64,000 bases of DNA from Hyphomicrobiales bacterium (GCA_900470775.1 UCBZ01000008.1:1-64000), one strand, 5' to 3'. Positions 1-9,921 are shown, counted from the stretch's first letter. Numbers and translations: made by a program. Notes: a model not told the origin generated them from the sequence alone.

Positions 1-1688
1 GTGGCGGAGACCTTGCGGGAGTGGCCGAGGATCTGGCTGAGCTGGTCGCCGGCCTGGCGGACGAGCTTGACGCCCTCGCCGACCTCCATGTTCGAGGACG
101 AGATCAGGCCGGAGATGTCCTTGGCGGCGGCGCTTGAGCGCTGCGCCAGGGTGCGCACCTCGGAGGCGACGACCGCGAAGCCCTTGCCGGCATCGCCGGC
201 ACGGGCTGCCTCGACCGCGGCGTTCAAGGCCAGCAGGTTGGTCTGGAAGGCGATGTCGTCGATCACCCGGATGATGTCGGAGATCTTCTGCGAGGCGCTT
301 TCGATCCGCGCCATCGCGTCGACCGCCTGGCCGGCGATGGTGCCGCCCGACTGGGCCGCCTGCATCGCGTCATTGGCGATGGCGGCTGCGTCCTTCGAGG
401 CCTGGGCCGAGGCCTTGACGCTCGCTGCGAGCTGCTCGGTCGTGGCGGCGGTCTCCTCCAGCGAGGAGGCCTGCTCCTCGGTGCGCTTCGACAGATCGTC
501 GGCACCCATATTGATCTCGCGGGCGGCCAGGCCAACATCGGCCGAGGTTACCTGGATCGTGCGCACCGTCGTCGAGAGGCGATCGACCGTGTCGTTGATC
601 GCGCCTTTCAGCTCGGCGAACTTGCCGCGATAGGCCGAATCGACCCGCACCGTCAGGTCGCCGCCGGCCACCGCCGAGAGCGCCGTGGCGAACTCGCTCG
701 TCGCCGAATCGACCACCGCATTGATCTCGTTGATGCCGGCGACGAGCTTCTGCATCTGCGCATCGGCATGGTCGATCTGGAGACGCGCCGAGAAATCGCC
801 GGCCGCGGCAGCCGCCACGACCTCGCCGACATCCGACACCACCGCCTCCATCGACTGCGCTCGGGCAAGGCGCGCGGCAGCAGCCGCATGCTCCTGCTCC
901 TGCAGCTGGGCCACCTTCTCGCTGCTCTCGCGCAGCACCGAGACGGCCCGGGCCATTGCCCCGATCTCGTCCTTGCGATCGAGATGCGGCACCGAGACCT
1001 GAAGGTCTCCAGCCGTCAGCCGGTCCATCACCCCGCCGAGATCGAGAAGCGGCTTGATGATCGCACGCCGGGAGAAAGCGACTGCCGCTGCGATCGAGAG
1101 ACCCAGCAGCACCAAGAGGCCGATCGGCAACATCACGCGCATCTTGCCGGCAAAGGCCGAAGCCTCGGCCTCGAACACGTTACCCGCTTCCTCGTTGAGA
1201 CGGCTGAACGCCGACAGCCCCTCGATCAAATCAGTCCGGTTGCGCCGGCTGGCCTCGCTGTTGCCCCAGGAATCGGCTGCGCGTCCGGATACCTCAAGCG
1301 CCAGCTTGGCGGTCTCGGCGCGGATTGAGGCAAATTCCCCGACCAGCTTGCTGATCTTGTCGGTGCGCTCGCGCTCGCTGTCGGGGATGGTCGCGAGGAA
1401 GACTTTCAGCCGCTCGTCGACCCGACCCAGGCCTTTCTCGATCGCGGCCGCCGCGATCTTCGCCTCGTTGGGGTTGCGCGCCATATAGGCCAGGCGGGAA
1501 TCCTCGCTGAGCTGGTTGATGGCGACGTTCAGGCGTTCCGTTGCCAGCGTCACGTCGTTCTGCTTCGAGACGCGCCCGTTCATCGTCTCCAGCGCGGAGA
1601 TCGTGATGAGCGCGCTGGCCAGGGCGATCACGGCGCCGATCGCAACGATGCCGATCAGACCAAGGATTTTGTCCCGAATTGATTTCAT
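1..1688 (-). CDS. Methyl-accepting chemotaxis protein, 3' end cut by window edge
   Basis: This is a transmembrane chemoreceptor that passes ligand signals to the CheA/CheW complex. The ATG at 1688 opens a frame that stays open to the window edge (562 codons visible). It encodes a first membrane helix at about residues 8-30, a roughly 150-residue helical periplasmic sensor, a second helix at about 185-206, a HAMP domain, and a cytoplasmic coiled coil with the hairpin tip [19 protein letters not shown]. The C-terminal end lies outside the window. The sensor domain does not reveal its ligand. A second, soluble receptor with a nearly identical tip is encoded at 13992-15905. Confidence 0.93.
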   Translation of the reverse strand, partial: MKSIRDKILGLIGIVAIGAVIALASALITISALETMNGRVSKQNDVTLATERLNVAINQLSEDSRLAYMARNPNEAKIAAAAIEKGLGRVDERLKVFLATIPDSERERTDKISKLVGEFASIRAETAKLALEVSGRAADSWGNSEASRRNRTDLIEGLSAFSRLNEEAGNVFEAEASAFAGKMRVMLPIGLLVLLGLSIAAAVAFSRRAIIKPLLDLGGVMDRLTAGDLQVSVPHLDRKDEIGAMARAVSVLRESSEKVAQLQEQEHAAAAARLARAQSMEAVVSDVGEVVAAAAAGDFSARLQIDHADAQMQKLVAGINEINAVVDSATSEFATALSAVAGGDLTVRVDSAYRGKFAELKGAINDTVDRLSTTVRTIQVTSADVGLAAREINMGADDLSKRTEEQASSLEETAATTEQLAASVKASAQASKDAAAIANDAMQAAQSGGTIAGQAVDAMARIESASQKISDIIRVIDDIAFQTNLLALNAAVEAARAGDAGKGFAVVASEVRTLAQRSSAAAKDISGLISSSNMEVGEGVKLVRQAGDQLSQILGHSRKVSA

Positions 1689-1977
1689 CGTCTGCGTCCC
1701 AGCCTGTCGAATCGTTCGATTTGATCGGTTTTAGCGGCGGGACCTGAAAGCGACGTTAAATCCTTCCGGACAGATCATGAACATTGGTCGATTTTCGAAA
1801 AAATATCGAGCGATTCTCGATCCTTGTGACTGTTTACGTGGCAGCGGCCGCCCATCCGTTGGGCAGGCCTGCATCGCGGTGGCGGCGGATATCGCCGGCT
1901 CCATGCCAAAGCGCTTTCCAGAGCGGGGTGAAATGCTTTAGGAGCGTTCCAATCCAGTGCGCGAGGCAAGCCCGACA

Positions 1978-2991
1978 ATGGCGAACGATCTCTCCCTTCC
2001 GAGCCAGCAACTCGTCACGGTCTTCGGTGGCTCCGGTTTCGTCGGCCGTCATGTCGTGCGGGCGCTCGTCCAGCGCGGCTATCGTGTCCGCGTCGCGGTG
2101 CGCCGGCCCGATCTCGCCGGCTTCCTGCAGCCGCTCGGCACCGTCGGACAGATCCACGCGGTCCAGGCCAATCTGCGCTACCCCGATTCGGTCGCGGCTG
2201 CGGTCAAGGGTGCGGCCGCGGTCGTCAATCTCGTCGGCATCCTCCAGGAGGGCGGGCGGCAGAACTTCACCAGCGTGCAGGCCAATGGCGCCCGCACTGT
2301 CGCCCAGGCCTGCGCCGTGGCCGGCATCACGCGCGTCGTGCATGTCTCGGCGATCGGCGCGGCCGCCGAATCGGGCTCGGCTTATGCCCGCAGCAAGGCG
2401 GAAGGGGAGGCGGCGGTGCAGGCCTCGATTCCCGGCGCGGTGGTGCTGCGCCCCTCGATCATGTTCGGGCCAGAAGACGGCTTCTTCAACCGCTTCGCCG
2501 CGCTGGCGCGCATGCTGCCGGTCCTGCCGCTGGTCGGCGGCGGCGAGACGAAATTCCAGCCGGCCTTCGTCGGCGACGTTGCCGAAGCGGTCGCGCGGGC
2601 CGTCGAAGGCCGCGTTCAGGGCGGCCGTATCTATGAGCTCGGCGGGCCGGAGGTGAAGAGCTTCCGCGAGCTAATCGTCGACATCTGCAAGGTCACCGAC
2701 CGCAAGCCCCTGCTCGTCCCGCTGCCGTTGCCGCTGGCGCGGCTGCAGGCGCAGATCCTGGAGATCGTCAACACGCTGACGCTCGGCCTCCTGCCCGATG
2801 CGCTGATGCTGACGCGCGACCAGGTCAAGCTGCTTGAAAGCGACAATATCGTCTCAGCCGCGGCCGTGGCGGAGGGCCGCAGCTTCGAGGCGATCGGCAT
2901 AGCGCCGGTTTCGGTCGATGCGGTCGTGCCGTCCTATCTCTGGCGCTTTCGCAAGACCGGCCAGTTCGACACCGCCCGCAGCGATGCCTGA
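1978..2991 (+). CDS. Complex I NDUFA9 subunit-like NAD(P)-binding protein
   Basis: This is an atypical short-chain dehydrogenase/epimerase-fold protein of 337 residues. The N-terminal Rossmann motif VFGGSGFVGRHVVRAL is clear, and the rest has the pattern of the NDUFA9/YwnB-like family, which in alphaproteobacteria is annotated as a complex I accessory homologue or NAD-dependent epimerase. No specific substrate can be assigned. The ATG at 1978 is chosen; a GTG at 1957 in the same frame is an alternative. Its stop overlaps the next gene by 8 bases (ATGCCTGA), so the two are probably translationally coupled. Confidence 0.85.
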   Translation: MANDLSLPSQQLVTVFGGSGFVGRHVVRALVQRGYRVRVAVRRPDLAGFLQPLGTVGQIHAVQANLRYPDSVAAAVKGAAAVVNLVGILQEGGRQNFTSVQANGARTVAQACAVAGITRVVHVSAIGAAAESGSAYARSKAEGEAAVQASIPGAVVLRPSIMFGPEDGFFNRFAALARMLPVLPLVGGGETKFQPAFVGDVAEAVARAVEGRVQGGRIYELGGPEVKSFRELIVDICKVTDRKPLLVPLPLPLARLQAQILEIVNTLTLGLLPDALMLTRDQVKLLESDNIVSAAAVAEGRSFEAIGIAPVSVDAVVPSYLWRFRKTGQFDTARSDA

Positions 2992-3655
2992 TCTCGTCAT
3001 CTACGACTGCGACGGCACGCTGATCGACACCGAGACGCTCTATGGCGAGGTCAGCCTCGCTGCCTGCCATGCGCTGGGACTGACCAACTGGACCATTGAC
3101 CACTATGTCGACAGCATCGTCGGCATCCCTTGGTCCGATGGCGTCAAGATCATCGAAGCGGCGCATGGCCGCGCGCTGCCGGCCGATTTCGAGCAGAAGA
3201 TCGAGGATGCCGTGGCCTTGCGGCTCGAATCAGAGCTGCGTGCCTTGCCAGGCGTGCGCGAGGCGCTCGAGGCGATCGGCGGCCGCCGCTGCGTGGCGTC
3301 CTCGACCAGCCTGGCGCCGCTGCGTCGCAACCTCGCCATCACCGGGCTGATCGATCTCTTCGATCCGCATATCTTCTCGGCCTCACAGGTGGCACGGGGC
3401 AAGCCCCATCCCGACGTGTTCCTCCACGCTGCGGCGCAGTTGGGCGCGCAGGCGCAAGCCTGTCTCGTCATCGAGGATTCCGTGCCCGGCGTGCGCGCGG
3501 CGATTGCGGCCGGCATGCGTGTCGTCGGCTTCACCGGGGTCTCGCACGACAAGCCGCGCAGCGCCGCCCGCCTGGCGGAAGCCGGCGCGCTGGCTGTGAT
3601 CGATGATTTCGGCCAATGGCCGGCGCTGGTATCGGGGTTGCGCGCCGTAGCCTGA
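2984..3655 (+). CDS. HAD-family hydrolase (beta-phosphoglucomutase / phosphatase-like)
   Basis: A 223-residue haloacid dehalogenase-superfamily phosphatase, subfamily IA. Motif I is YDCDGTLIDTE, with nucleophile Asp8 and acid/base Asp10; motif II is the Ser-Thr pair in VASSTS; the Lys and acidic motifs are in GKPHPDVF and LVIEDSVPGV. The cap domain lies between motif I and motif II, as in phosphoglycolate phosphatase and beta-phosphoglucomutase. The substrate cannot be read from the sequence. It is coupled to the upstream epimerase-fold gene and converges on the dehydrogenase gene at 3697. Confidence 0.88.
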   Translation: MPDLVIYDCDGTLIDTETLYGEVSLAACHALGLTNWTIDHYVDSIVGIPWSDGVKIIEAAHGRALPADFEQKIEDAVALRLESELRALPGVREALEAIGGRRCVASSTSLAPLRRNLAITGLIDLFDPHIFSASQVARGKPHPDVFLHAAAQLGAQAQACLVIEDSVPGVRAAIAAGMRVVGFTGVSHDKPRSAARLAEAGALAVIDDFGQWPALVSGLRAVA

Positions 3656-3696
3656 CGAGGCCGCGGCGTGATCTCGACCCTCCGAGACCGCGATCC

Positions 3697-4692
3697 TCAG
3701 AGCATGCTCGGCAGCACGCGGTCCGGCGGCTTGTGGCCGTCCATGAAGGTCTTGATGTTGACGATGACCTTCTCGCCCATGTCGGCGCGGCCTTCATGCG
3801 TGGCCGAACCCATATGCGGCAGCACCACGACGCGGTGATTGCGCGCGAGCTTGAGCAGGCGTGGGTTCACTGCCGGTTCGCTCTCGAAGACGTCGAGGCC
3901 GGCGCCGGCGAGTTCGCCCGCCTCCAGCATGCGCGCCAGCGCGCTCTCGTCGACGATCTCGCCGCGCGCCGTATTCACCAGGATCGCATCGGGCTTCATC
4001 AGCTTGAGGCGCCGGGCTGAGAGCAGGTGATAGGTCGCCGGCGTGTGGGGGCAATTGACCGAGACGACGTCCATGCGCGCCAGCATCTGGTCGAGCGAAT
4101 CCCAATAGGTCGCGTCGAGCTTCTCCTCGATGCGCGCATCGAGGCGGCGGCGGTTGTGGTAGTGGATCGAGAGGCCGAAGGCGGCGGCGCGGCGCGCCAC
4201 GGCCTGGCCGATGCGGCCCATGCCGACGATGCCGAGCCGCTTGCCGCTGATGCGCCGGCCCAGCATCCAGGTCGGCGACCAGCCGCTCCATTCGTCGTCG
4301 GGAATGACGCGGGCGCCTTCGGCGATGCGTCGCGCCACGGCCAGGATCAGCGCGATCGTCATGTCGGCGGTGTCGTCGGTCAGCACGCCTGGCGTGTTGG
4401 TCACGGTGATGCCGCGCTGCACGGCGCTGGCGACGTCGATATTGTCGACGCCGTTGCCGAAACTGGCGATCAGCCGCAACTGGTCGCCGGCCTGGGCAAT
4501 CAGCCCGGCATCGATCCGGTCCGTCACGGTCGGTACCAGCACGTCGGCAATCTTCACGGCCTCGACCAACGCTGCCTGGCTCATCGGGGTGTCGTCGATG
4601 TTGAGGCGGGCGTCGAACAGCTCGCGCATGCGCGTTTCGACCACGGCGGGCAGTTTGCGCGTGACCACGACAAGCGGCTTTTTCTTCGACAT
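3697..4692 (-). CDS. D-2-hydroxyacid dehydrogenase (glyoxylate/hydroxypyruvate reductase type)
   Basis: A cytosolic NAD(P)H-dependent oxidoreductase of 331 residues that interconverts 2-oxoacids and D-2-hydroxyacids. The dinucleotide-binding motif GIVGMGRIGQAVARRAA, the catalytic Arg in NTARGEIVDE, a Glu, and the catalytic His in VLPHMGSAT are in the expected order. The closest named relatives are glyoxylate reductase and D-glycerate dehydrogenase, but the exact substrate is inference. A good ribosome binding site (GGAGGAG) precedes the ATG at 4692. Confidence 0.9.
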   Translation of the reverse strand: MSKKKPLVVVTRKLPAVVETRMRELFDARLNIDDTPMSQAALVEAVKIADVLVPTVTDRIDAGLIAQAGDQLRLIASFGNGVDNIDVASAVQRGITVTNTPGVLTDDTADMTIALILAVARRIAEGARVIPDDEWSGWSPTWMLGRRISGKRLGIVGMGRIGQAVARRAAAFGLSIHYHNRRRLDARIEEKLDATYWDSLDQMLARMDVVSVNCPHTPATYHLLSARRLKLMKPDAILVNTARGEIVDESALARMLEAGELAGAGLDVFESEPAVNPRLLKLARNHRVVVLPHMGSATHEGRADMGEKVIVNIKTFMDGHKPPDRVLPSML

Positions 4693-4888
4693 GGACGGCT
4701 CTCCTCCGCTGTCTGTCGCGGCCGCCGCCTTTTGGCCTCAACCCGCCATTAACCGCAGGGCTTCAGGAATGAGGACGGCGTGATCGCTTGGCTTCGCCCG
4801 TTCTCTAAGTGGCGTGGCGACGGATGACAACATGACCCTTCGCCGGGGGGCTCGGCGGCGGGCGGTCGTGAGGATGGAGATCGGACGA

Positions 4889-5425
4889 ATGGCGGGTGTG
4901 GCGATGCGCGGCGTCCTGTCGGGGCTGGTAATGCTCGCGGCGGTGGCGACCGGTTCGGCCTCCTGGGCTCAGGACATGCAGGCGGGCTCTGTCACGGGGC
5001 TGCCCGTGCCGCGCTATGTCAGCTTGAAGACCGACCGCGTGAACCTGCGCGAGGGGCCGTCCAAGGAACACCGGACCCGCTGGGTCTACCAGCGCGCCGG
5101 TTTGCCGGTCGAGGTCGTCGCCGAATTCGAGACCTGGCGTCGCGTCCGCGATGCCGACGGCTCCGAAGGCTGGGTCCTGCACAGCCTATTGTCGGGACGG
5201 CGGACCGCTCTCGTCGCGCCCTGGTCCAAGGTGAAGGACGAGACCTTCAGCTTACGCAAGGAGGCTGATGAGGGCTCTGCCGTGGTGGCGCGCCTACAGC
5301 CGAACGTGATCGCCAATGTCGCATCCTGCGCCAATTCCTGGTGCCGGATCAGCATCGCCAACACCGAAGGCTATCTCAGGCAGGAGCGCCTCTGGGGCGT
5401 CTATCCCAACGAGAAGGTCGATTGA
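4889..5425 (+). CDS. Secreted SH3-domain protein
   Basis: A periplasmic protein of about 178 residues with bacterial SH3 (SH3_3/SH3_4-like) repeats. A hydrophobic signal segment (MRGVLSGLVMLAAVATGSAS) is followed by a likely cleavage after Ala-Gln. The first SH3 unit starts at the typical DRVNLREGPS motif and a second covers the C-terminal half. Such domains often bind peptidoglycan, but a role is not shown here. The frame is open from a GTG at 4814, with ATGs at 4832, 4874, 4889 and 4904; 4889 is preferred for its GGAG at good spacing. It converges on irr. Confidence 0.8.
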   Translation: MAGVAMRGVLSGLVMLAAVATGSASWAQDMQAGSVTGLPVPRYVSLKTDRVNLREGPSKEHRTRWVYQRAGLPVEVVAEFETWRRVRDADGSEGWVLHSLLSGRRTALVAPWSKVKDETFSLRKEADEGSAVVARLQPNVIANVASCANSWCRISIANTEGYLRQERLWGVYPNEKVD

Positions 5426-5479
5426 GCCGGCTGTCGACGACTCAGGAGCCGGCGAGGCCCCGGACCACGATCTGAACCC

Positions 5480-6010
5480 TCAATTCGCAGTGTCCGATGG
5501 GGCGATCTTGCGCAGGCGCACCACGACATCGACGCGGGCGATCTCATAGCCGGCGGGCGGCTCGGGCAGGGCCGCGACATCCACCGCCTCGGCGGGGATG
5601 TCGATCACCGTGTTCTCGCCATCGACGACGAAATGATGGTGCTCGCTGCTGTCGGTGTCGAAGAAGGTCTTGGCGCCGTCGATCGCCAGTTCCCGGAGCA
5701 GCCCTGCCTGGGTGAACTGGTGCAGCGTGTTGTAGATCGTCGCCAGCGAGACCGGGATCTTCTCCTTCATCGCCTCTTCGTAAAGCATCTCGGCGCTGAT
5801 ATGCCGGTCGCCACGGGCAAACAGCACCCAGCCGAGCGAGACGCGCTGCCGCGTTGGGCGCAGGCCGACGCGCCGCAGCCGCTGGCGGATGTCATGGAAC
5901 GGGCAGCCCTTGCGCACGGTCGATCCATAGCCCTCGTCCTGGGAAATCAGATCGTTCATCGCCTCTGGCCGGACCTCGCTTTGGACGGGAGCGTCGGTGA
6001 CGCCTCCCAT
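5480..6010 (-). CDS. irr: Irr, Fur-family iron response regulator
   Basis: Irr is the heme/iron-responsive transcription regulator of Rhizobiales; it represses or activates genes when iron is scarce and is inactivated or degraded when heme is available. This 176-residue Fur-fold protein carries the heme regulatory motif GCPFHD at residues 35-40, a winged-helix region with LRPTRQR, and the His cluster SSEHHHF at 121-127 that matches the second heme/metal site of Irr. It lacks the full Fur metal site, as expected for Irr. It diverges from fabA, a neighbourhood seen in related genomes. An internal ATG at 5959 is an alternative start. Confidence 0.93.
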   Translation of the reverse strand: MGGVTDAPVQSEVRPEAMNDLISQDEGYGSTVRKGCPFHDIRQRLRRVGLRPTRQRVSLGWVLFARGDRHISAEMLYEEAMKEKIPVSLATIYNTLHQFTQAGLLRELAIDGAKTFFDTDSSEHHHFVVDGENTVIDIPAEAVDVAALPEPPAGYEIARVDVVVRLRKIAPSDTAN

Positions 6011-6046
6011 GCTTCATTAGATTTGATGTAAGGCTTCAGGGGTGTG

Positions 6047-6063
6047 CTCGCAAGTTTTGCGAG
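6047..6063. promoter_or_regulatory. 17-bp dyad between irr and fabA
   Basis: A perfect inverted repeat, CTCGCAA-GTT-TTGCGAG, lies in the 175-base irr/fabA divergent region. The size and position fit a dimeric repressor operator. No regulator is assigned, and it does not resemble an Irr (ICE) box as I know it. Confidence 0.4.
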
Positions 6064-6185
6064 GCGCTGGCGAAGCCGGCCGCGTGCCGGCTGCGCCGTC
6101 CGCCCCTTTCGTTCAGGTGTGACGGCGTGTTAGGCACGGCCTGAATAGTGCCGCCGATCGGCGGTCGGGATGGAGCAGAACAGGT

Positions 6186-6698
6186 ATGCAGCGGCAATCG
6201 TCTTTCAGCTACGAGGAGATCCTCGCCTGTGGCCGCGGGGAGCTGTTCGGGCCGGGCAACGCGCAGTTGCCGCTGCCGCCCATGCTGATGTTCGACCGCA
6301 TCAGCGAGATCGCCGAGGATGGCGGCCCCAATGGCAAGGGCTTCGTGCGCGCCGAATTCGACATCAAGCCCGACCTCTGGTTCTTCGACTGCCACTTCAA
6401 GGGCGACCCGGTGATGCCGGGCTGTCTGGGACTGGACGCGCTCTGGCAGCTCACCGGCTTCTTCCTCGGCTGGCTCGGCCTGCCCGGCCGTGGCCGGGCG
6501 CTCGGCGTCGGCGAGGTCAAGTTCGCCGACCAGGTGCTGCCATCGGTCAAGCAGGTCGTCTACGGCGTCGAGTTCAAGCGCGTCTTCAAGTCGAAGCTCG
6601 TGCTCGGCATCGCCGATGGCTGGCTCGAGGCCGATGGCAAGCGGATTTACACCGTCAGCGACATGCGCGTTGGCCTGTTCAAGCCCGACGCTGCCTGA
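6186..6698 (+). CDS. fabA: FabA, 3-hydroxydecanoyl-ACP dehydratase/isomerase
   Basis: FabA dehydrates 3-hydroxyacyl-ACP and isomerises trans-2- to cis-3-decenoyl-ACP, the branch point of anaerobic unsaturated fatty acid synthesis. The 170-residue protein keeps the active-site His70 (in FFDCHFKGD) and Asp84 (in CLGLDALW) at the same numbers as E. coli FabA. It is followed by fabB and fabI in the same direction, so the set makes and elongates unsaturated acyl chains. Confidence 0.97.
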   Translation: MQRQSSFSYEEILACGRGELFGPGNAQLPLPPMLMFDRISEIAEDGGPNGKGFVRAEFDIKPDLWFFDCHFKGDPVMPGCLGLDALWQLTGFFLGWLGLPGRGRALGVGEVKFADQVLPSVKQVVYGVEFKRVFKSKLVLGIADGWLEADGKRIYTVSDMRVGLFKPDAA

Positions 6699-6819
6699 GG
6701 AAAAGCTGCGGCGCGACCTTGCGCCCATGGCCCGCACAGTCCATCTGCGCGGGAACGACATCGAAGCGCCGGAGCCACCAAAGGCCCGCCGGTGCCCAAT
6801 AGCAGCCGGAGTCAAATGC

Positions 6820-8046
6820 ATGAGACGCGTTGTGGTCACGGGGATGGGCATCGTCTCGTCCATCGGCAACAACACGCAGGAGGTTCTGTCCTCGCTGCAT
6901 GAGGCGAAGTCCGGCATCTCCTTCATGCCCGATTTCGCCGAACACGGCTTCCGCAGCCGCGTCGCCGGCGTGCCCTCGCTCGATCCTTCGACCGTGCTTG
7001 ACCGCCGCGCCATGCGCTTCCATGGCGGGGGCTCTGCCTGGAACCAGGTCGCGATGGAACAGGCGATCGCGGATGCCGGGCTTGAGCAGAACGAAATCAG
7101 CCATGAGCGTACTGGCATCATCATGGGCTCAGGCGGTCCCTCCACCCGCGCCCTGATCGACGCCTATGACAAGGCGCGCGAGAGCGGCTCCTCCAAGAAG
7201 GTCGGCCCCTTCGCCGTGCCCAAGGGCATGTCTTCGACCGCCTCGGCGACGCTTGCGACCTGGTTCAAGATCAAGGGCGTGAACTATTCGATCTCGTCAG
7301 CCTGCGCGACCTCCAATCACTGCATTGGCAACGCCTATGAGCTGATCCAGTGGGGCAAGCAGGACGTCATCTTCGCCGGCGGCTGCGAGGAGCTTGACTG
7401 GACACTGTCGGTCCTGTTCGACGCCATGGGCGCGATGTCCACCGACTACAACGAGACCGCCTCGCGCGCCTCGCGTGCCTATGACGTCAACCGTGACGGC
7501 TTCGTCATCGCCGGCGGCGCCGGCGTCGTGGTTCTCGAGGAGCTGGAGCATGCCAAGGCCCGCGGCGCCAGGATCTATGGCGAGATCGTCGGCTATGGAG
7601 CGACCTCGGATGGCTACGACATGGTCGCGCCCTCGGGGGAGGGGGCCGTGCGCTGCATGAAGATGGCGCTGCAGGGCGTCAATGCGAAGGTCGATTATAT
7701 CAACCCGCATGGCACCTCGACCCCGGTCGGCGACGCCAAGGAGATCGAGGCGATCCGCGAGGTCTTCGGCGCCGGCGACAAGGCCCCGCCGATCTCGGCG
7801 ACCAAGTCGCTGACGGGCCACTCGCTCGGCGCCACCGGCGTGCAGGAGGCGATCTACTCGCTGCTGATGCTGAATAACGACTTCATCTGCGAGAGCGCTC
7901 ATATCGACGAGCTCGATCCGGCCTTCGCCGACATGCCGATCGTGCGCAAGCGCATCGACAATGCTGGGCTGGGTTGCGTGCTGTCCAACTCCTTCGGCTT
8001 CGGCGGCACCAATGCCACCATCGTGATGAAGAAGCTCGAAGCCTGA
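6820..8046 (+). CDS. fabB: FabB, beta-ketoacyl-ACP synthase I
   Basis: FabB condenses malonyl-ACP with acyl-ACP and is needed to elongate the cis-unsaturated products of FabA. In the 408-residue frame the catalytic triad is Cys162 (SSACATSNH), His297 (NPHGTSTP) and His334 ([10 protein letters not shown]), with Lys329 nearby. The ATG at 6820 is preceded by GGAG and starts the usual RRVVVTGMG sequence; the frame is open further upstream (to 6490) but that part is an antisense-like shadow of fabA. Confidence 0.97.
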   Translation: MRRVVVTGMGIVSSIGNNTQEVLSSLHEAKSGISFMPDFAEHGFRSRVAGVPSLDPSTVLDRRAMRFHGGGSAWNQVAMEQAIADAGLEQNEISHERTGIIMGSGGPSTRALIDAYDKARESGSSKKVGPFAVPKGMSSTASATLATWFKIKGVNYSISSACATSNHCIGNAYELIQWGKQDVIFAGGCEELDWTLSVLFDAMGAMSTDYNETASRASRAYDVNRDGFVIAGGAGVVVLEELEHAKARGARIYGEIVGYGATSDGYDMVAPSGEGAVRCMKMALQGVNAKVDYINPHGTSTPVGDAKEIEAIREVFGAGDKAPPISATKSLTGHSLGATGVQEAIYSLLMLNNDFICESAHIDELDPAFADMPIVRKRIDNAGLGCVLSNSFGFGGTNATIVMKKLEA

Positions 8047-8056
8047 GGATACGCCC

Positions 8057-8329
8057 ATGCTCTTCATGGTGATCGAGCATTTCGACCAGGCGCGGGTGAA
8101 GGAGATCTACGCCCGCTTCCATGAGAAGGGCCGCCTGGCGCCCGAAGGCCTGACCTATCTCGATAGCTGGATATCGGCCGATTTCAGCCGCTGCTTCCAG
8201 ATCATGCAATGCGACGACGTCACGCTGCTGCAGGAATGGGTGCTGGCCTGGGGCGATCTCGCCCGTTTCGAGATTGTGCCGTTGGCGTCGTCGAAGGACA
8301 CGGCCGCAGCGGTGAAGAAGCATCTTTGA
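8057..8329 (+). CDS. DUF3303-like small protein
   Basis: A 90-residue cytosolic protein starting MLFMVIEHF, with a compact dimeric alpha/beta (ferredoxin-like) pattern typical of DUF3303. It sits 10 bases after fabB and before fabI, so it is probably co-transcribed with the fatty acid genes. No enzyme motif is visible and its function is unknown. Confidence 0.75.
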   Translation: MLFMVIEHFDQARVKEIYARFHEKGRLAPEGLTYLDSWISADFSRCFQIMQCDDVTLLQEWVLAWGDLARFEIVPLASSKDTAAAVKKHL

Positions 8330-8404
8330 TAAATCAGGGTGCCAAGCGGCGCCTGTCGGCCTAAACACTCAGGTTCGCCGTTCGAAGCCTCCTCAGAGTT
8401 TCCC

Positions 8405-9238
8405 ATGCTCCCTCTCATGCACAACAAGCGCGGCCTCGTCATGGGCGTCGCCAACCAGAACTCGATCGCCTGGGGCATTGCGCGCACCCTGCACGCCCAT
8501 GGCGCCGAGATGGCCTTCACCTATCAGGGCGATGCGCTTGGCAAGCGCGTGAAGCCGCTCGCCGAAAGCATCGGCTCGAAGCTTGTCCTGCCCTGCGATG
8601 TCGAGGATATCGCCACGGTCGATTCAGCCTTTGCCGCGATCGACGAGGCGTGGGGCGGCGACCATGAGCGCAATACGCTCGACTTCATCGTCCATGCCAT
8701 CGGCTTCTCCGATAAGAACGAGCTCAAGGGGCTCTATGCCGACACCAGCCGCGAGAATTTCTCTCGCACCATGGTGATCTCCTGCTTTTCCTTCACCGAA
8801 GCGGCGAAGCGTGCCGCCGAGCGCATGCCCAAGGGCGGCAGCATGATCACGCTGACCTATGGCGGCTCGACCCGGATCATGCCGAACTACAACGTCATGG
8901 GCGTCGCCAAGGCGGCGCTGGAGGCAAGCGTGCGTTATCTCGCGGGCGATTTCGGCCCGCGCGGCATCCGCGTCAACGCGCTCTCGCCGGGGCCGGTGCG
9001 GACATTGGCCGGCGCCGGCATCTCGGATGCGCGCGCGATGTATTCCTGGCAGCGGGCCAATTCTCCGCTGCGCAAATCGGTTTCGCTGGACGAGATCGGC
9101 GGCTCGGCGCTGTATTATCTCTCTGATTTGTCGGGCGGCGTCACCGGCGACATCCACCATGTCGATGCGGGCTATCACATCACCTCGATGCCCGTGCTCG
9201 ACGGACTGCGCGCCGCCGATACCGGCAACGGCGAATAG
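8405..9238 (+). CDS. fabI: FabI, enoyl-ACP reductase (NADH)
   Basis: FabI carries out the last reduction of each fatty acid elongation cycle and is the triclosan/isoniazid-type target family. The 277-residue protein has the divergent short-chain dehydrogenase pattern of FabI: nucleotide-binding GVANQNSIAWGIA and the catalytic Tyr162-x6-Lys169 in NYNVMGVAK. The ATG at 8405 (MLPLMHNKRG) is chosen, with 8417 possible. It ends the irr-linked fatty acid cluster. Confidence 0.96.
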   Translation: MLPLMHNKRGLVMGVANQNSIAWGIARTLHAHGAEMAFTYQGDALGKRVKPLAESIGSKLVLPCDVEDIATVDSAFAAIDEAWGGDHERNTLDFIVHAIGFSDKNELKGLYADTSRENFSRTMVISCFSFTEAAKRAAERMPKGGSMITLTYGGSTRIMPNYNVMGVAKAALEASVRYLAGDFGPRGIRVNALSPGPVRTLAGAGISDARAMYSWQRANSPLRKSVSLDEIGGSALYYLSDLSGGVTGDIHHVDAGYHITSMPVLDGLRAADTGNGE

Positions 9239-9288
9239 GGAACCGTCGGCCCGGCCAGGCGGTTCTGTCCCCAACGATGGAGAACGCG

Positions 9289-9534
9289 ATGGTCACGGTC
9301 AGGTATGAAATCGTCGAGCATGATGGCGGCTGGGCTTACAGGGTGGGCGATGCCATATCCGAAACCTTCCGATCGCATGAGGCCGCGTTGAAGGCGGCCA
9401 CCGATGCCGCCGCGCGCCAGACGCTGGCCGGCACCACCGACGGGATCGTCTATCAGGACAAGGACGGCCAGTGGCACGAAGAGCTGGCCGACGGCCGCGA
9501 TCGGCCGGCAACCAAGGTTGTCGACCAGCCTTGA
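9289..9534 (+). CDS. DUF2188 domain protein
   Basis: An 81-residue protein with the DUF2188 pattern (a W-x-V-type strand followed by a helix that contains SHEAALKAATDAAARQ). Such proteins are small and soluble and of unknown function. A GGAG sits 6 bases before the ATG at 9289; an ATG at 9277 is also in frame. The C-terminal part is polar and acidic. Confidence 0.75.
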   Translation: MVTVRYEIVEHDGGWAYRVGDAISETFRSHEAALKAATDAAARQTLAGTTDGIVYQDKDGQWHEELADGRDRPATKVVDQP

Positions 9535-9555
9535 TCGCTTCTCTGCGATGTGTCG

Positions 9556-9921
9556 CTACCGCGCCGTGAAGAACGTCAGCAGTACCTTGCCCTTCTCGCC
9601 GATCAGGCAGAGGAACCGGCGCGGCTTGTCGGATTTGTCGGTGCGCAGATAAGCCTCGCCCATGATGATCCTGGTGATCGGAACGTCCTCGACCTTGGTC
9701 TCCGCGGTCGCGATCGTCGTACCGTCCTCGTCGATATAGATATCCTTGATCTCGGGCTCACGGGCCGAGATCGTATGAAGCGCCGCGGATTTGCAGGAAG
9801 CGATTTCCGGCGAGGCTGTCTTTTCGGGTGGCGCGTTGGAGGTCGGCCCGGCGGTCTGCGTGAGGGCAGGGCCAGGCAGCAGCGTCGCGATCAGCAGGGC
9901 AATGGTCGTCAGGCGCGTCAT
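9556..9921 (-). CDS. Small secreted protein, unknown
   Basis: A protein of about 121 residues with a cleavable signal peptide (MTRLTTIALLIATLLPGPAL, then Thr-Gln-Thr). The mature part is polar with two cysteines (in IASCKS and RFLCLIG), which could form a disulfide. I do not recognise the family. GTG 9930 is an alternative start. It lies downstream of argG on the same strand but is separated from it by a strong hairpin. Confidence 0.65.
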   Translation of the reverse strand: MTRLTTIALLIATLLPGPALTQTAGPTSNAPPEKTASPEIASCKSAALHTISAREPEIKDIYIDEDGTTIATAETKVEDVPITRIIMGEAYLRTDKSDKPRRFLCLIGEKGKVLLTFFTAR

